The notes under the pieces: generated by a model
Databases searched by the model: none
What the model was told of the DNA's origin: nothing
The model's input: only the letters and a program-made list of their open reading frames with translations
Assembly (NCBI RefSeq): GCF_000421845.1
Contig: NZ_ATXU01000012.1
Coordinates: forward strand, 1 to 64,000
DNA: 64,000 nt
Source of the DNA: Leucobacter chironomi DSM 19883
GTDB lineage: Bacteria > Actinomycetota > Actinomycetes > Actinomycetales > Microbacteriaceae
Direction of reading: 5' to 3'
Program-made: the position numbers and the translations under genes
Part shown: piece by piece, positions 62,230-64,000 of the stretch
Numbering within the stretch: position 1 is the stretch's first letter
Layout: each line of letters starts with the position of its first letter

Positions 62230-64000
62230 TCATCCCCCGATGCGCCACCCCGCGGCGGCGTGCTGCTGGGCGTGGAACTCGGCGAAGCGCCCGCCGGCCG
62301 CGAGCAGCTCGTCGTAGGAGCCCTGCTCGACCACGCGCCCGTCGTCGATGAAAACGACGCGGTCGGCGGCGCGGATGCTGCTCAGGCGATGCGCCACGAT
62401 CACGCGAGTGCGCGGGATCGGGTCGCCGCTGAGCGCCGCCGCGACGGCCGCCTCGTTCTCGGTGTCGAGCGCGCTCGTCGCCTCGTCGACGAGCAGCACC
62501 GGAGCGGGCTTCAGCAGCGCACGCGCGATCGACACGCGCTGCCGCTCGCCGCCAGAGAGCGCCGAGCCCGCTTCGCCGACCCGGCTGCCCCAGCCGTCGG
62601 GCAGGCGCTCCACGATCCCGTCGACGCGCGCGAGCGCGGCGGCGGCTTCCAGCCGAGAGGCGTCGGCATCGGGATCGCCGACCAGCACGTTCTCGCGCAC
62701 GCTCGCGTCGAAGAGGTACGGCTGCTGGAACACAACGGTCGAGAGCGCGCGGCGCACGCCGGCGTCGAGCTGCGCCGCGTCGACCCCCGCGATCTCGACA
62801 GTTCCGTCAATGGGCTGGTGCAGGCCCGCGATGAGCGTGAGGATCGTGCTCTTACCCGACCCTGACGGCCCCACGATCGCCGTCGTGCTGCCCGGCTCGA
62901 ACACCAGGTCGAGGCCGTCGAGCACCGGCTCGGAGCCCTCGCCGTATCCGAACCGCACGCCGCGCAGCTCGACGCGCGGCGGTGCGAGATCGGGCGCCAC
63001 AGGCGCGCCAGCGGCCACGGCGTCCGCCCCGCCGAACGTGCCCGCTGATCCGCTCTCCGGTGCATTCGCGGCAGCAGCGGCTTCCACCCCGGGCAGCGTC
63101 GCCGACCCCGACGCCGTAACCGGGGCCTCGAGCACCGTGCGCACGCGGCGCAGCATCGCGAGCGACCCCTCCATGCCGGCGGCGATGCCCGCGAGCGCCG
63201 TGAACGGCTCCAGATACCGGGCGATGACCGCGATCAGCGCGACCGCCTCGGGGGCGGCGATGTCGCCGCGCACCGACAACCAGACCGTGACGCCCGCGAG
63301 CAGCACCAGGGCGAGCTGGCTGGCGAGACTGAAGACGAGCTGCCCCGGCACCTGCATCGCGAGCAGGCGCATCGTGGCGCCGTGCTGGGCATCGAGCGCG
63401 GCGCCGACGTGACTGCGCTCGGGCTCGACGCGGCGCGCAGCGCGCAGCGCCTGCTGGGTGCGGGCGAACTCGAGCACGCGCTCGGTGAGAGCGCTGTTCG
63501 CCTCGTCGGCGGCACGATCCGCGGCCCTGCTCAAGCGGCCCGCCAGCCAGAAGGCGCCGAGCAGCACCGGCACGCCCGCGAGCGCCGCAAGGCCGAGGGG
63601 CAGCGAGATCGGCATGAGCGCGACGGCGATCGCGACGGGCAGCAGTATCGCGGCGAGCATCGGGGTCGCGAGGTACACAAAGAGGCCCACGAGTTCGGGG
63701 CCGATCGCGGCGATCGCCTGGCGCGCAGTCGCGGTGTTGTCGCCGTCGAACCAGGTGAGGCGGATCCGGTTCACCTGCTCGGCGAGATCGCGCTGGCCGC
63801 GCTGCAGCACGTCAAAGCCCAGGCCGAAGGCGATGCGCGCGACGAGCCAGTCGGCCGCCCAGCCGCCGACGACCGCTACGACGAGCCAGCCGGTCCACCG
63901 CCACGCGTCGGCCGGCTCCGAGCTGAACAGCGCCGCGACGAGCGGCACGAGCAGCACGGCGCTGAGCGCGCGCAGCACGACGCTCAGCAGCGTGAGCGCG
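62230..64000 (-). CDS. ABC exporter, fused permease and ATPase (5' end outside the window)
   Basis: A half-transporter exporter. The N-terminal six-helix domain is followed by an Ala/Gly-rich linker near residues 300-340 and an ATPase with Walker A VGPSGSGKST, Q-loop VVFQQPYLF, signature ALSGGERQRVSIARALLK and Walker B VLLVDEATSALD. The frame is open to position 64000 and beyond the GTG at 63978, so the true start is probably outside. The style (single WFDGDNTATARQ coupling helix) resembles IrtB/CydC-like or siderophore-linked exporters. A heterodimer partner may be encoded just beyond the window. Confidence 0.9.
   Translation of the reverse strand, partial: ALTLLSVVLRALSAVLLVPLVAALFSSEPADAWRWTGWLVVAVVGGWAADWLVARIAFGLGFDVLQRGQRDLAEQVNRIRLTWFDGDNTATARQAIAAIGPELVGLFVYLATPMLAAILLPVAIAVALMPISLPLGLAALAGVPVLLGAFWLAGRLSRAADRAADEANSALTERVLEFARTQQALRAARRVEPERSHVGAALDAQHGATMRLLAMQVPGQLVFSLASQLALVLLAGVTVWLSVRGDIAAPEAVALIAVIARYLEPFTALAGIAAGMEGSLAMLRRVRTVLEAPVTASGSATLPGVEAAAAANAPESGSAGTFGGADAVAAGAPVAPDLAPPRVELRGVRFGYGEGSEPVLDGLDLVFEPGSTTAIVGPSGSGKSTILTLIAGLHQPIDGTVEIAGVDAAQLDAGVRRALSTVVFQQPYLFDASVRENVLVGDPDADASRLEAAAALARVDGIVERLPDGWGSRVGEAGSALSGGERQRVSIARALLKPAPVLLVDEATSALDTENEAAVAAALSGDPIPRTRVIVAHRLSSIRAADRVVFIDDGRVVEQGSYDELLAAGGRFAEFHAQQHAAAGWRIGG

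Overview
The window is 64 kb of high-GC (roughly 70%) DNA from a Gram-positive actinobacterium. The 16S rRNA gene, the stacked biosynthetic genes (leuB, ilvE, thrC, guaB1), many GTG starts, GTGA/ATGA stop-start overlaps and families such as DUF4190, DUF6328, DUF6766, DUF7882 and LARTG-anchored surface proteins point to Microbacteriaceae. By general impression of the 16S sequence it is Leucobacter or a close relative; this genus call is an inference that needs a 16S search.

Layout. Positions 1-2350 hold the 16S-23S spacer, the 16S gene (minus strand), its long leader and its promoter. 2.5-7.1 kb carries tgt facing an operon gltX - thioredoxin-reductase-like flavoprotein - yhhQ, which together suggest salvage of queuosine precursors. 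7.2-16 kb is a mixed block: MFS transporter with LysR regulator, a divergent PLP enzyme, rlmN, an aldo/keto reductase, a YbdK-type ligase and a Tat-exported phosphoesterase. 16-19.2 kb is leuB-ilvE-FAH. 19.2-19.9 kb is a gene-free stretch with tandem C-rich repeats, a long palindrome, a G-rich tract and a tRNA-Glu gene. 19.9-29 kb holds an ABC exporter whose ATPase is frameshifted, a LARTG-anchored Ig-like surface protein, an AI-2E family permease, thrC and guaB1. 29-36 kb is housekeeping: a DUF4190 protein, mscL, an M20 peptidase, a SRAP protein, a YihY family protein and a lipocalin. 36-41.5 kb has an OhrR-like regulator with a divergent small Cys/His protein, then an MMPL - histidine kinase - response regulator operon ending in a DUF2871 gene interrupted by TGA. 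41.5-42.7 kb is a decay zone (DUF4190 pseudogene and a transposase remnant). 42.8-61 kb is accessory and stress-flavoured: DUF6328, GDPD, an octapeptide-repeat membrane protein, a Rho-N domain protein, DUF6766, a CDF transporter, topoisomerase IB, a type III PKS operon, arsenate reductase, two DUF7882 paralogs, an AraC regulator, a stress-type SDR and an SDR/ferritin-like fusion. The window ends inside an ABC exporter gene.

Signals beyond genes. (1) A ~32-bp element lies 11-12 bp upstream of the -35 box of both the rRNA promoter and the tRNA-Glu promoter, and is nearly identical in the two. (2) Three intergenic palindromes with 26-32 bp perfect or near-perfect arms are present; two of them also contain an 18-bp internal period. 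(3) At least 16 genes have a TANNNT -10 box exactly 6-7 nt before the start codon, so they look leaderless. (4) Two otherwise intact genes are each broken by a single-base event (one G in a G run; TGG to TGA). No CRISPR array, prophage or complete insertion sequence was seen.
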